Positions 11,648 to 21,236 of a DNA stretch of 64,000 bases are shown piece by piece (within the stretch, counting starts at the first letter, position 1; every line of letters begins with the position of its first letter). This DNA is from Hyalella azteca. Its lineage: Eukaryota > Arthropoda > Malacostraca > Amphipoda > Hyalellidae. The stretch lies in the NCBI RefSeq assembly GCF_000764305.2, contig NW_025937347.1, positions 248,001 to 312,000 on the forward strand, read 5' to 3'. The position numbers and the translations under genes were made by a program. The notes under the pieces are model-generated. The model searched no databases and was not told the origin of the DNA. It was given only the letters and a program-made list of their open reading frames with translations.

Positions 11648-13263
11648 TATTTGTTTTATCAATAGTAAACTGACATTAAAAATGCGTACGAGCATCATTA
11701 TTATGTCTAAATTCATTACGAAACAGACATAATTTCAATACATTAGTGTAAATTGGAATAGATTTCCATATGATCCTCAAACTTGCATCATTTTCTGCCG
11801 TGTCTTATAATCCATAAATGAACAACATTGTAGCTCTTCGAACGATCATGAAAATAGCTCATTGAGTTACGTGTGCGAAAACTTTGATATTTTTTCTGGT
11901 CTGTCTTCCAAAACCGGACCAAAGGGTGGAAACAAATCTCAAGAGTGAACCCATTTGATTTTAACAAACTTTTATGTGCAAATAAGCATTTTCGCACACT
12001 ATTCCAGATGCAGATTTTATTTAATAACATTAAAATGTTTAATTATTATTAATTTATTTGAAAATTGTTAAGATTATTTCAATATTATTATTATTTATTG
12101 CATTAAATAAGCTGGAAAACATTTAGTGTGGAAAGATAATATGAGTGTGGAAAACTTTAATGAAATCCTGTGCAGTGGATATCGGTCGTAAGCGATTTCA
12201 ATTAGGATTGGTCTAGCTCATTAATTTTAAAATCAAGTATCATAAATATTACTTAAAGTTTATTTTATCGTTGATATCGTTGATTGAAGTTTATATTATA
12301 ACGTCAGCGATAAAAATAGGTGTGTGTTTGCCAGTAATTAAGCATAATCAAAATCAGTCGTAATTAATACAGCTATAAGTAACTAAACATAAGTAATGGC
12401 AAATTATTTTTGATCAAAATACTTTTTTATTTATATGTGACCATAAAATTTAAGGGCATCAAAATTTAGCTGTTTGCGTTCCACATTTTGAGTGGTACTG
12501 ATCCAGAGCGATAGAGGGTCCTTGTTCTCATTCCCCTCCTCACAGGACCGAGGGCACTTGTGTCCAGAAGCCCTCGACGAGCAAGAAGGAAACAACTCGC
12601 TTGATTAGAGCGATACAGCGGCAACGAGCACTCGCTCTAATGAAGCGATAATGAATGCATTTCCAAATACCAGACAGTTTGTGTTTATAATTGTGCAATG
12701 TCCACAGACGTGGTCTCAATTGATGAAGCGTGATGAGCGTATTTCAAAAAAGTAGTCAACAGATCTGTTTCAGTATATACGCTAAGCTTATTTTGCATCA
12801 AAATTAAGCATTAGAGCGTTCATTATTTAGTACAATGCATTATATATTTTTTATTGGTTTCTGCCGAAAAACATTGATCCACCCTAAAATACAAATTTAG
12901 GTATTTCACAGAAAAATCTGATAAATTGAATGTTTGACGCTCGCGAAATTGCTCTTCGCCGTAGTGCTGGTATTTTCCTATTGAATTGAGTTATTATGTT
13001 AAAAAAATATATTAGCATACGTTACTTCCAGATGGAGAATTTGGAAGGGACGGTTACATATCAACTAGAATATTTATCTAAATAGATAAATAATTCTAAA
13101 TCTTCAATTTAAATTAAAACTGGAGTTTCCCATCATTCATAGTTTTTGGATTTCAAATTTATTGATGAATTCGTGTACCTATATATCGTGTAAATCCTAC
13201 ACGTGTTGCAGCTCTGATCACGCAGCGCTAGTCTTATAAAAATAATTAGTGACCATTTTCTGG
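11648..13263. other. Unassigned stretch with a hairpin at 12601-12644
   Basis: No gene is seen. A CRM-like, GC-richer patch at about 12500-12650 contains an inverted repeat: TTGATTAGAGCGA at 12601-12613 and TCGCTCTAATGAA at 12632-12644, matching at 12 of 13 bases. The rest is AT-rich without structure I can name. Confidence 0.45.
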
Positions 13264-13541
13264 CTTCTTCACACCTTACTCCTGNAAACCTTACCCCTGC
13301 TTCACACCTTACTCCTACTTCACACCTTACCCCTGCTTCACACCCTACCCCTGCTTCACACCTTACTACTGCTTCAAACCTTACCCCTGCTTCACACCTT
13401 ACCCCTGCTTCACACCTTACTCCTACTTCACACCTTACCCCTGCTTCACACCTTATCCCTGCTTCACACCTTATCCCTGCTTCACACCTTATCCCTGCTT
13501 CACACCTTACCTCTGCTTCACACCTTATCCCTGCTTCACAC
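13264..13541 (+). repeat. 18-bp minisatellite, about 15 copies, containing an N
   Basis: The unit CTTCACACCTTACCCCTG is repeated with variants (ACTCCTA, ATCCCTG). The unit is a multiple of three, so the array translates as a Leu-Leu-His-Thr-Leu-Pro-like repeat; that frame is a by-product, not a gene. Position 13285 is an undetermined base, so the assembled array may not have its true length. Confidence 0.95.
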
Positions 13542-13556
13542 GGTACTTATGCTGCT

Positions 13557-13591
13557 GATATGATCGCATGTGGTGCACATGCGATCATATC
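13557..13591. repeat. Perfect 16-bp-stem hairpin
   Basis: GATATGATCGCATGTG is followed by a 3-base spacer and its exact reverse complement. It lies just after the 18-bp minisatellite. Related ATATGTGG and ATCATATCATATC motifs follow to about 13690. The structure could extrude as a cruciform or be the core of a small foldback element. Confidence 0.9.
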
Positions 13592-14244
13592 ATATCTTTT
13601 GATATGCACCATGCACACATATGTGGGACATATCAATAATATGTAGTTCCATATGTGGTGACAACAATCATATCATATCATAGTGATGTCGGCGCTGAAG
13701 AATAGGCTTGATGTGGCCTGTCACCGATTCTTGGGGTCGCCTGCCGAAGACCACCATGCACTGTCCTGGATGTAATGGACCTTCATGATTTCTGCCTTCC
13801 GGAACGTAGCCTTCAACACTTCAAGCCGTCCGTATCTGGGCCGTGCGTTGAACCAGCCCTCGGTCGAACGGCCACTTGCCGAAGGACGATATATTTTGGA
13901 ACAGAACTAAGCTATCTGAAACCTAACCTCAGATGCGGTGAACGTAAAATTACGTAATTTAACGATGCTCGGAAGTCAGATTCGATCCGCGGCCTGTGGT
14001 GCGCGGCAGGTGGTGGTCAAGGCCGGAAGAGGACAAAGCCGAGTGGTGCACGGCTGATTGGTGTAGGTCCAGAGAGATCCAAGGCGTTCGATTCAGGGCT
14101 TATTGGTGGACAAAATTGGTGGTGCACGGCTGCGCTCCCGATTCTTGTACTTTTTGTGACTTGTCCACAGAAGATCTAAAAACAGGTCCTTTGACGGACC
14201 GGACCTTTTCAAAACTGACGATAGTTTTAAATGGCCACTAGACT
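13592..14244. other. GC-richer segment, possible 3' flank of the adjacent LINE
   Basis: This segment follows the stop codon of the minus-strand LINE remnant, so part of it (perhaps 13960-14244) may be that element's 3' untranslated region. The short open frames here (60-81 codons, both strands) have no recognisable domain. Confidence 0.35.
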
Positions 14245-15385
14245 TATACCAAGATCGATATGGTGCTAAACATTTCAAGTCTGAACATATATTTCTTTAT
14301 AACTTTATCTAGTTTGTTCTTGAATGCGTTCAGAGTTGGAGCGTCAACGATGTCATCAGGGAGGCTGTTCCACATGTCGGTGATTCGAAGCGAGAAGAAA
14401 TGGTGTCGCGTCGATGAATTGCAACGCAGTTTTTTAGTTTATAGTCGTGGCCCCTGGTGTTATTTCTTGTTTCAAATTCTAGCAAACCATCTGGGACCTT
14501 GTATAAACCAAGAGTATACTTGTATAGGTACTTCGATGAGGTCATCACGCAGATGGCGTTAACGGTGGCTTGGAAGCTTCATAATCAATCTTTCTTCATA
14601 GGACACACCCTTCAAGCCTGGCATTATCCTTGTTGCACGTCTTCGAACCCTCTCTAATAAATTTTTGTCCTTTTCAAGTCTCGGTGACCACACGACGTTT
14701 CCAAACTCTATAGGTTCAGGCGCACAATAGCAACAAACAACTGCTTCATCGCTTCTGCATCTAGGAACTCGTATGAGCGTATGATTAGTCCAAAAAATTA
14801 TTTTATTTATTAGTTTGCGTTTCAATTTGCCCGGAAAATTTCAGCTCCTTGTCCCAAATCTTTTTTCGCTAGACTTTTCAATCATTACTCGATCGTTGCA
14901 ACATTGTCTTCTCATACTGTAATCTTACAGTTCATTCTTATTACAGAGGAAAGTACTTTACACTTGTTCGTATTGAAAAGCAGTTGTTAATGTATCAGCC
15001 CGTCTAACTAAACCATCAAGATCATCTTTCAATTTAACTTTAATTGAAGCATCCTTCACTGTATTATAAACTTTTGTCAGCGGCATACATGGAGCACACG
15101 CTGGACACTACTTCTGGCAGATCGTTTAAAACAGCAACGAACACAATAGGCTCAAGAACGCTTCCTTGTTGCACGCCATTGCGCACTGATGCCCAGTCTG
15201 ACACGGTTCCGTTAATACTGACACGTTGTCGTCTACCAACTAGAAAATTCTGATCCATTGGAGTACGTTTCCCTCAATTCCCAAAGACTTCACTTTACGC
15301 AACAGCCACTCATAAGGAACACTGTCAAATGCTTTGGCAAAATCGAGGTACAATGCATCCACTGGCTCCCTTCAGACTGTCTTGT
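14245..15385 (-). mobile_element. CR1-like non-LTR retrotransposon remnant (reverse transcriptase, 3' part)
   Basis: Read on minus from about 15375, the frame gives VDALYLDFAKAFDSVPYEWL, the RT segment with the first catalytic Asp (DFAKAFD). A stop and frameshift follow near 15258, then RRQRVSINGTVSDW and QGSVL (RT block B) and a decayed YADD-type motif reading YAAD near 15075. At 14825-14559 come the typical FGNVVWSPRLEKDKNLLERV and RRATRIMPGLKG stretches. At 14548-14245 come YKVPDGLLEFETRNNTRGHD and a terminal stop at about 14245. Frames change several times and stops are present, so it is dead. The 5' end, including endonuclease, is missing: a 5' truncation typical of LINEs. The clade is assigned from remembered family motifs and could be another jockey-superfamily group. 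Confidence 0.88.
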
Positions 15386-16420
15386 CTATTATATTAGACA
15401 AGAGTACTGTCATCTTTATGTCTTTTCAGGACATGAACAGCGGGTATAATTTACATATTTTGAATATGTAAATTATAGTTTCACGTAAATTTAATTAAGT
15501 TGTTGTTTTTAAGGCAGGTGTAAAGTGCAAGGTAGATGTTAACCTATCTATATAAAATTTACAAATAATATTTATAAATGTTGACCTAGATATAAAAAGA
15601 CGTATAATCGCAGTCATGGATCTAAATAATATAAGTAGGCTTGGCGAAGGCTTGGTTAGCGCGTACGACCTGTCCTTAGCGTAAACCAAAATTCAACTAA
15701 TATCATACATATTCTGAGAATTACATTCTCTATGAGAATAATAAAAATCGTCTTTCAGGCACCAAAAAAGCAACTTTCTCCTCTTGCGAAATTAGATGCA
15801 AGACCCACTTTACCTATAATAGTTTGTCTATTTTTAGGTTCGTACTCAAATGCCTCCTACGTTGCGGAAACAAATAGACTTAAGCACAGGCTCTTCAAGA
15901 AAATATGGTACTTGTCTGGATTCCATTACGGCGAGCGATACGCCCCTTACCCTCATTCAGTAGCTTCGTTCTTTTGACTCTATGCCTCGAGCAACACAAA
16001 ACCTTTTGAAAACCAAGACCGAATTATCAGCGGCCGAACGATAGCTCAATGCCGGCCTTCGATACGGTCACTAGTTCCTCACTGTGGTTGTTTATTTCTT
16101 CCTCTTGGTTGGACGGTGACTTCAATTTACATCGATTGAGTTCATTTAGAACAACTGCGCTGGAAGACTCGATATGAAATCTTCAATATCGTAAATCGTT
16201 GGACTATCTCGGTTGCAATATGAGTAACCATCGCTATTTCGAAATTATTTAAATTTGATTCCAAGATTCTGACCTCAGCTACATAAGCTGTTATAAGAAC
16301 AAGGCGATCGTCGATGAGCTTGATCGAAAAAAATGCACCCCAAATGTGTTGAAGATTTCGTGTTAAAAAGCCGTATTTTTCTCCTATTTCTATTTCGCAT
16401 CGAACTATGGTGTTTAAATA
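15386..16420. other. Unassigned stretch between LINE remnant and 29-bp minisatellite
   Basis: No gene or repeat family is recognised. Open frames at 15495-15689 (minus) and 15732-15977 (plus) have no identifiable domain. The flank just right of the minisatellite start (16142-16420) is open on minus only as a continuation of the repeat-driven frames. Confidence 0.45.
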
Positions 16421-16993
16421 AGGCTGACACCGATGAGGGGTCAGTGGCTGGGCTGACACCGATGAGGGGTCGGTGGCTGGGCTGAAACCGATGAGGGGTC
16501 GGTGACAGGGCTGACACCGATGAGGGGTCGGTGGCAGGGCTGACACCAATAAGGGGTTGGTGGTTGGGCTGACACGGATGAGGGGTCGGTGGCTGGGCTG
16601 ACACCGATGAGGGGTCAGTGGTTGGGCTGACACCGATGAGGGGTCGGTGGCTGGGCTGACACCGATGAGGGGTCGGTGGCAGGGCTGACACCGATGAGGG
16701 GTCGGTGGTTGGGCTGACACCGATGAGGGGTTGGTGGCTGGGCTGACACCGATGAGGGGTCGGTGGCTGTGCTGACACCGATGAGGGTCGGTGGCTGTGC
16801 TGACACCGATGAGGGTCAGTGGCTGTGCTGACACCGATGAAGGGTCAGTGGCTGTGCTGACACCGATGAGGGGTCAGTGGCTGTGCTGACACCGATGAGG
16901 GGTCAGTGGCTGTGCTGACACCGATGAGGGGTCGGTGGCTGTGCTGACACCGATGAGGGTCGGTGGCTGGGCTGACACCGATGAGGGGTCGGT
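16421..16993. repeat. 29-bp minisatellite, about 20 copies
   Basis: The unit begins GCTGACACCGATGAGGGGTC and continues GGTGGCTGG or GGTGGCTGT. Copies differ by point changes and some 28-bp units with GAGGGTC. Because 29 is not a multiple of three, one array cycles through all frames; the minus strand lacks stops in every frame, which gives three overlapping His/Pro/Ser/Cys-rich open frames up to 230 codons. These are by-products. Confidence 0.95.
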
Positions 16994-18116
16994 AAGTAGA
17001 TATATTGTGTTTATTAAATATTTTGTGTTTAATACTTGTAAAAATATTGTGTTTAATACTTTGTTTTTGTTATGTGCAGAATGAAGTGATAATTTATTTA
17101 CGAAGTGATAAGTATTTCGTTCTCGCGCTTATTTATGTTTCTGCTTAAGGGAATTAAATTAAAACTGGTAACATACTCGTTTGAAAGACGATCGTCTTTA
17201 CTTCTACGGTGAATTTTATACTCATATAAAGCTGAATTTTCTGGAAATGTGCATTCATGCATAATATTCCTAAAAAGACCTTCACACGCGTTCTCACATT
17301 ATGCTAGAGTTCCCCTATTTGCATTCCGAAGTTCATGAATTGTCTTTACTTAGATTCAAAATCCGGTTACTTCCATCTTCATCAAATTAAATATTATAAG
17401 TGAATACATCAAACCTAAGCATCGTATATGCATAATGTCCATACAGAAGATAATTAGTGGACGTGTAGGAGGGACCAACCGGTTACCTTAATTAAATACC
17501 ATAATATTACCTTAACCAACCGGTGACTTGACCGGTTACTTTAATTAAATTCGAGAGGTCATCTCATTGCAAGAATAAAAATTATCATGCCAATTGGGTT
17601 AGAGATAAGATGTACGATTCGAATTCAATAATGAAGAACCTTGAACCTTTGATTTCAATGCCCCGGTAATTTATAAATTTATATTTTCCTGGAATTGGAA
17701 ATGTCCACAACGGGTATTTAAATCGCAGTTTTGTTTTTTCTTTGGGTGCTATTCGTTTATAATTTTTTCCTTCTATAACGTCGTGCACAAATACAATATT
17801 CAAAATAAAACCGAACTGAATAAGCGACAATTTTATGGTTTTATCGACCATTGTTCAGTGATGAGAAGAAAAAAAAAACGGACATCGTGGAATGCTTGAT
17901 TTAGAGACTTAATATTTCAAATCCAAACCCTACAAATAACAATTATATTGTAACTTGCTTGGTGTTACATTTAACTTGCCATTCGGTTTTATAGTCGTTA
18001 ACGAACGTTTATAACGTTCTATCGATGGATTTCAGTTCTTCAGTGAGTTTCATTTTGAGAAAGAAATCACGCTTCGCACAAAGAAATTTCTGAAAATTAG
18101 TGCAAGTAACGATGTC
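16994..18116. other. Unassigned stretch with one copy of a dispersed direct repeat
   Basis: Apart from the repeat copy at 17161-17278, no gene is seen. The 88-codon minus frame at 17585-17851 is AT-rich and unrecognised. A TTAATTAAATNCC motif with ACCGGTTAC recurs between 17475 and 17550. Confidence 0.45.
17161..17278 (+). repeat. Dispersed direct repeat, copy 1
   Basis: It runs from AAAACTGGTAACAT through CTTCTACGGTGA, TTTTATACTCAT and ATTTTCTGG to CATTCATGCATAATATTCCT. The same order of blocks occurs at 18770-18882 with small indels, about 80% identical by eye. The parent element is not recognised. Confidence 0.75.
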
Positions 18117-18252
18117 TTTTAGCGCATTTTCTCATTTATGGAAAAAAGGCACTATTGTGCTCGCCATGTCCGTCTGTCTGTCCGTCCGTGACTTCACGTT
18201 TTCATCGAAGAGAAAATGCGCTCTCTGTCACTCACTGCAGTGAGTACTGAGT
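18117..18252 (+). mobile_element. Helentron-type short element (HINE-like), near-complete
   Basis: Order of parts: left subterminal repeat AGCGCATTTTCTC (18121-18133), TCGCCATGTCC, a (GTCY)n core, TCACGTTTTC, the right subterminal repeat GAGAAAATGCGCT that is its exact reverse complement, then the palindrome ACTCACTGCAGTGAGT at 18230-18245 and GTACTGAG at the end. Subterminal inverted repeats, internal microsatellite and a 3' palindrome are the described layout of non-autonomous Helentrons (HINEs, including mini-me and DINE-1-type elements). No coding capacity. Confidence 0.7.
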
Positions 18253-18282
18253 TATATATTATGTATATTATATATTAGTATA

Positions 18283-18380
18283 AGGCACTATTGTGCTCGC
18301 CATGTCCGTCTGTCCGTCCGTGACACGTTTTCGTCGACGAGATAATTCGCTCTCTGTCACTCACTGCAGGGAGTACTGAG
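18283..18380 (+). mobile_element. Helentron-type short element (HINE-like), 5'-truncated
   Basis: It begins inside the family consensus at GGCACTATTGTGCTCGCCATG and keeps the (GTCY)n core, CACGTTTTCGTCGACGAG and a mutated palindrome, ACTCACTGCAGGGAGT at 18359-18374. It lies only 30 bases after the previous copy in the same orientation, with TA-rich spacer, so it may be a tandem or nested derivative. Confidence 0.65.
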
Positions 18381-18769
18381 TTATATTTTTTGCTTTTTTT
18401 ATGGATCATAATGACCTATATAGTTTGGTCCGGCAAAAGGACAAATCAGAGATACGGGCGTTTTGCTTGTGAACTGTGCTTTGTGCAGTGGTTATGAAAG
18501 TGTTTCAATATTCGGACAGTGTGACCCTGCATTTTTTGAGTGTGTCATCATTTTATACCGTGAAACATTCGAAATTTTACTTGCATGTGTGAATTAACAT
18601 GCACTAATTACTTCATTTCTATATTTTGCGTAACGTGCAATTAAGCACTCTACACCTACACACTCTACACCTTCTCCGTAGGTATGCTTCCAAAGTGTTT
18701 TTTCGACCTAATTAATATATGAGTGAAGAAGCAGACGGATCGTTTGAAAACATTTACTCGAATTACATT

Positions 18770-18882
18770 GAAACTGGTAACATGTGAAAGACAAACTTCT
18801 TTATTTCTACGGTGATTTTTATACTCATGTGAAACTAAATTTTCTGGCAATGTTCATTCATGCATAATATTCCTAAAAAAAC
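18770..18882 (+). repeat. Dispersed direct repeat, copy 2
   Basis: This is the second copy of the block at 17161-17278 in the same orientation. The two copies bracket the pair of Helentron-type elements, so an older repeat may have been interrupted or duplicated around them. Confidence 0.75.
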
Positions 18883-19731
18883 TTTAAATAAGGGGTTTCG
18901 TGCAGTTTTCCATTAGAAAATTATGCATTGCTTTCCGATCTTTTATTCGCAAACTTAATTTAGCTCGCATCATTTACAATTTATAACGCAATTAATTTTT
19001 TCTTCAATTAAAACTGATTATAAAGTTTAAAAATTATGCGGATTTTTTTTCAAATTATATTTTATATCTTTATTATTACAATGAAAATTATTTGGTATTA
19101 ATAATGAGTTAGGAAACGAAACCTTCGTCGTCATGCAATTAGGCTTCGCTCATATTTTTTATTTATTATTCAATTTATTGCTTTCATCTTCTATGGAATT
19201 CGATAAGGTGACCTGTAGCCTCACATGTACAATTTTTGTAGATCAAAGAGCATGCCTTTTTCCATCCCGGCCTTGGCACCTTACATCTGCCGCCTTTTGG
19301 GAGACCACGTGCAAGACTAATATTTGATTTATTCTCTCTGAAAAAAAATATCCCTACCACGAATATTGCAGAGATATTCTCCGCCAGAATCCTAAGATAT
19401 CCTGATAGGTTGAATGGTGAATAGATTGCTGTATAATTTCGGATGAATTCAGCGCTCACGCTAGCCGCTGGTGATAGCCGATTGTAAACTTCGAATAGGA
19501 CATGCACTGCATGAGCTCTACCTTACACGCAGCTCTAATATTTACGAAATGTAGCTAAAAGCTAAATTTCTGAAGGCTAATATTGATACTTTCCGATTTC
19601 TAATATAGGTTAACTTTAAAAACGGTAATTTAATTTCCGAAACTATTAAAACTTATCTTCATTGTCAGGAATACTAATGCGAAGTTTAAGAATACTAACA
19701 TGGATATGCCATGTGAACACGCCTGAGAGAG
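18883..19731. other. Unassigned stretch
   Basis: No gene is recognised. A 107-codon minus frame at 19184-19507 overlaps a 64-codon plus frame; neither shows a known domain. The codon content looks no different from chance open frames. Confidence 0.4.
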
Positions 19732-19956
19732 TGTTATAGAATGAGTCAATTTCTCCGTGTTAAAGAATGAGTCAATTTCTCCTTGTTAAATAATGAGTCA
19801 ATTTCTCCGTGTTAAAGAATGAGTAAATTTCTCCGTGTTAAAGAATGAGTCAATTTCTCCGTGTTAAAGAATGAGTCAATTTCTCCGTGTTAGAGAATGA
19901 GTCAATTTCTCCGTGTTAAAGAATAAGTCAATTTCTCCGTGTTAGAGAATGAGTCA
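19732..19956 (+). repeat. 26-bp minisatellite, about 8.5 copies
   Basis: The unit is AGAATGAGTCAATTTCTCCG followed by TGTTAA. Copies differ at single positions (CCTTG, GAGTAAA, GAATAAG, TTAGAG). The array ends by losing register at GAGTCAACTTGC. Confidence 0.95.
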
Positions 19957-21112
19957 ACTTGCAATTAGAAAAAAATAAGCATAAGGAAAATTAAGTGAGT
20001 CAAAATAGAAATAGAGCTTAAACGCAGTTTCTCCAGTCTTGTTTGCTTATGAATCCTTACATTTCCGAAGCTTCAAAGACAATGAGAATTTATTTTTTTG
20101 TGATGTATTTCTAACAAGAATTGCGTTCTGGAGAGGCTAAAAGCATTTATATTTATTTGTAGACGTTCATAACTGAATATTAAAATACCATAAGTGGGCC
20201 CCAGCATAAGAAGAAGTATGCATATCACTCAATCATTAGTCTAAATTAACCAAACTTGGTAAATGATAAATGGTAAAGATTGTACAGTAAACACTTAAAT
20301 ACATGATCATCATCCAAAATAGGACACGGTTGTCATTAATTTCCACGAATACACCTTGTTGCTTAGAGTTTCTGCTTAGATTTACAGCTACATGCTTAGG
20401 AACTGAGTTTGGGTGCTGCCATTCCCTGGCATCTTACCCATATTTGCACCTCAGCTTGACTGATTGACGAAGTTCCTCAAACGAAGAAACCGACGTACGC
20501 ATCGCTCTCGGGCAAGCGTCCGCGCACTAAACGCTAATTTGGCGCCGATACTCGCGTAAATATTTTCGCTGGACGCGCTCGTCGGAGCACAAGTTCTTAA
20601 TGGTAGTTTTTATCGTCACTGACGCTGGCTGCCTCATACAGACTTCCCTCAAATAATTTCCTTACTTTTTATTGGCAATTCCTGTCGTGTTTATCAATGT
20701 TCGATGTTTACACGGATCAGAATTTATGTACGAGTAATTCCCGATTATTGTTTGTTTATAGTGTAAAATTATTCGGAAAGTCTAGTAGTAATCTCTTTCC
20801 TCTCCCACATGAATTTTTTGCTAGTAAATTATACTTTCATTTTCTCAGTTCTCGTAGAGAACGAGAATAAATTAATTATGAGACCAGGACTTCTTCAATC
20901 ATAGATAATTGTGTTGTTCTGTCAAGGCTACATTCCCTTGTATTCACTCGATTTTTAATTAAGATGAATTGGGTGAGCGGGAGCGTAATAGGTCACGAAT
21001 GCTTCACTGATATAAATGTTACAGGTTGTAAAGATAGTGGTTGTACTGGTTGTAAAATCAATGGTAATTTAGGCAATATTCGTTTATCTGTTCTTGACCA
21101 ACTACTTAAATT
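19957..21112. other. Unassigned stretch containing a CpG-dense island
   Basis: The only feature that stands out is the CpG-dense patch at 20467-20590, listed separately. The remainder is AT-rich and without recognisable genes. Confidence 0.45.
20467..20590. promoter_or_regulatory. Small CpG-dense island, possible promoter or regulatory DNA
   Basis: About 20 CpG dinucleotides occur in about 125 bases, roughly twice what the local base composition predicts, inside AT-rich surroundings. The minus strand is open for about 50 codons without a recognisable domain. AATCAGTCAAG on minus near 20455-20465 resembles an arthropod initiator (TCAGTY). A promoter is an inference; a first exon or a transposon fragment are alternatives. 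Confidence 0.3.
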
Positions 21113-21236
21113 GAGATTCTAATCTATTCTAATTAAATCTATTAATTAAATAGAATAGAATCGAATAGAATAGAATTAAATCTCTAATCTAATTAAATCT
21201 ATTATAATTAAATTGAGATTCTTTCTATTCTAATAA
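21113..21236. repeat. AT-rich low-complexity repeat
   Basis: Imperfect copies of TCTAATTAAATCTATT and its complement AATAGAATAGAATCGAATAG alternate. This gives both tandem and inverted repetition over about 120 bases. Confidence 0.75.

Noticed and set aside
13249..13563. 104-codon plus frame with a Leu-Leu-His-Thr-Leu-Pro repeat
   Set aside because: It is the 18-bp minisatellite read in one frame, and it includes the undetermined base.
16142..16834. 230-codon minus frame rich in His, Pro, Ser and Cys
   Set aside because: It is produced by the 29-bp minisatellite; all three minus frames are open for the same reason.
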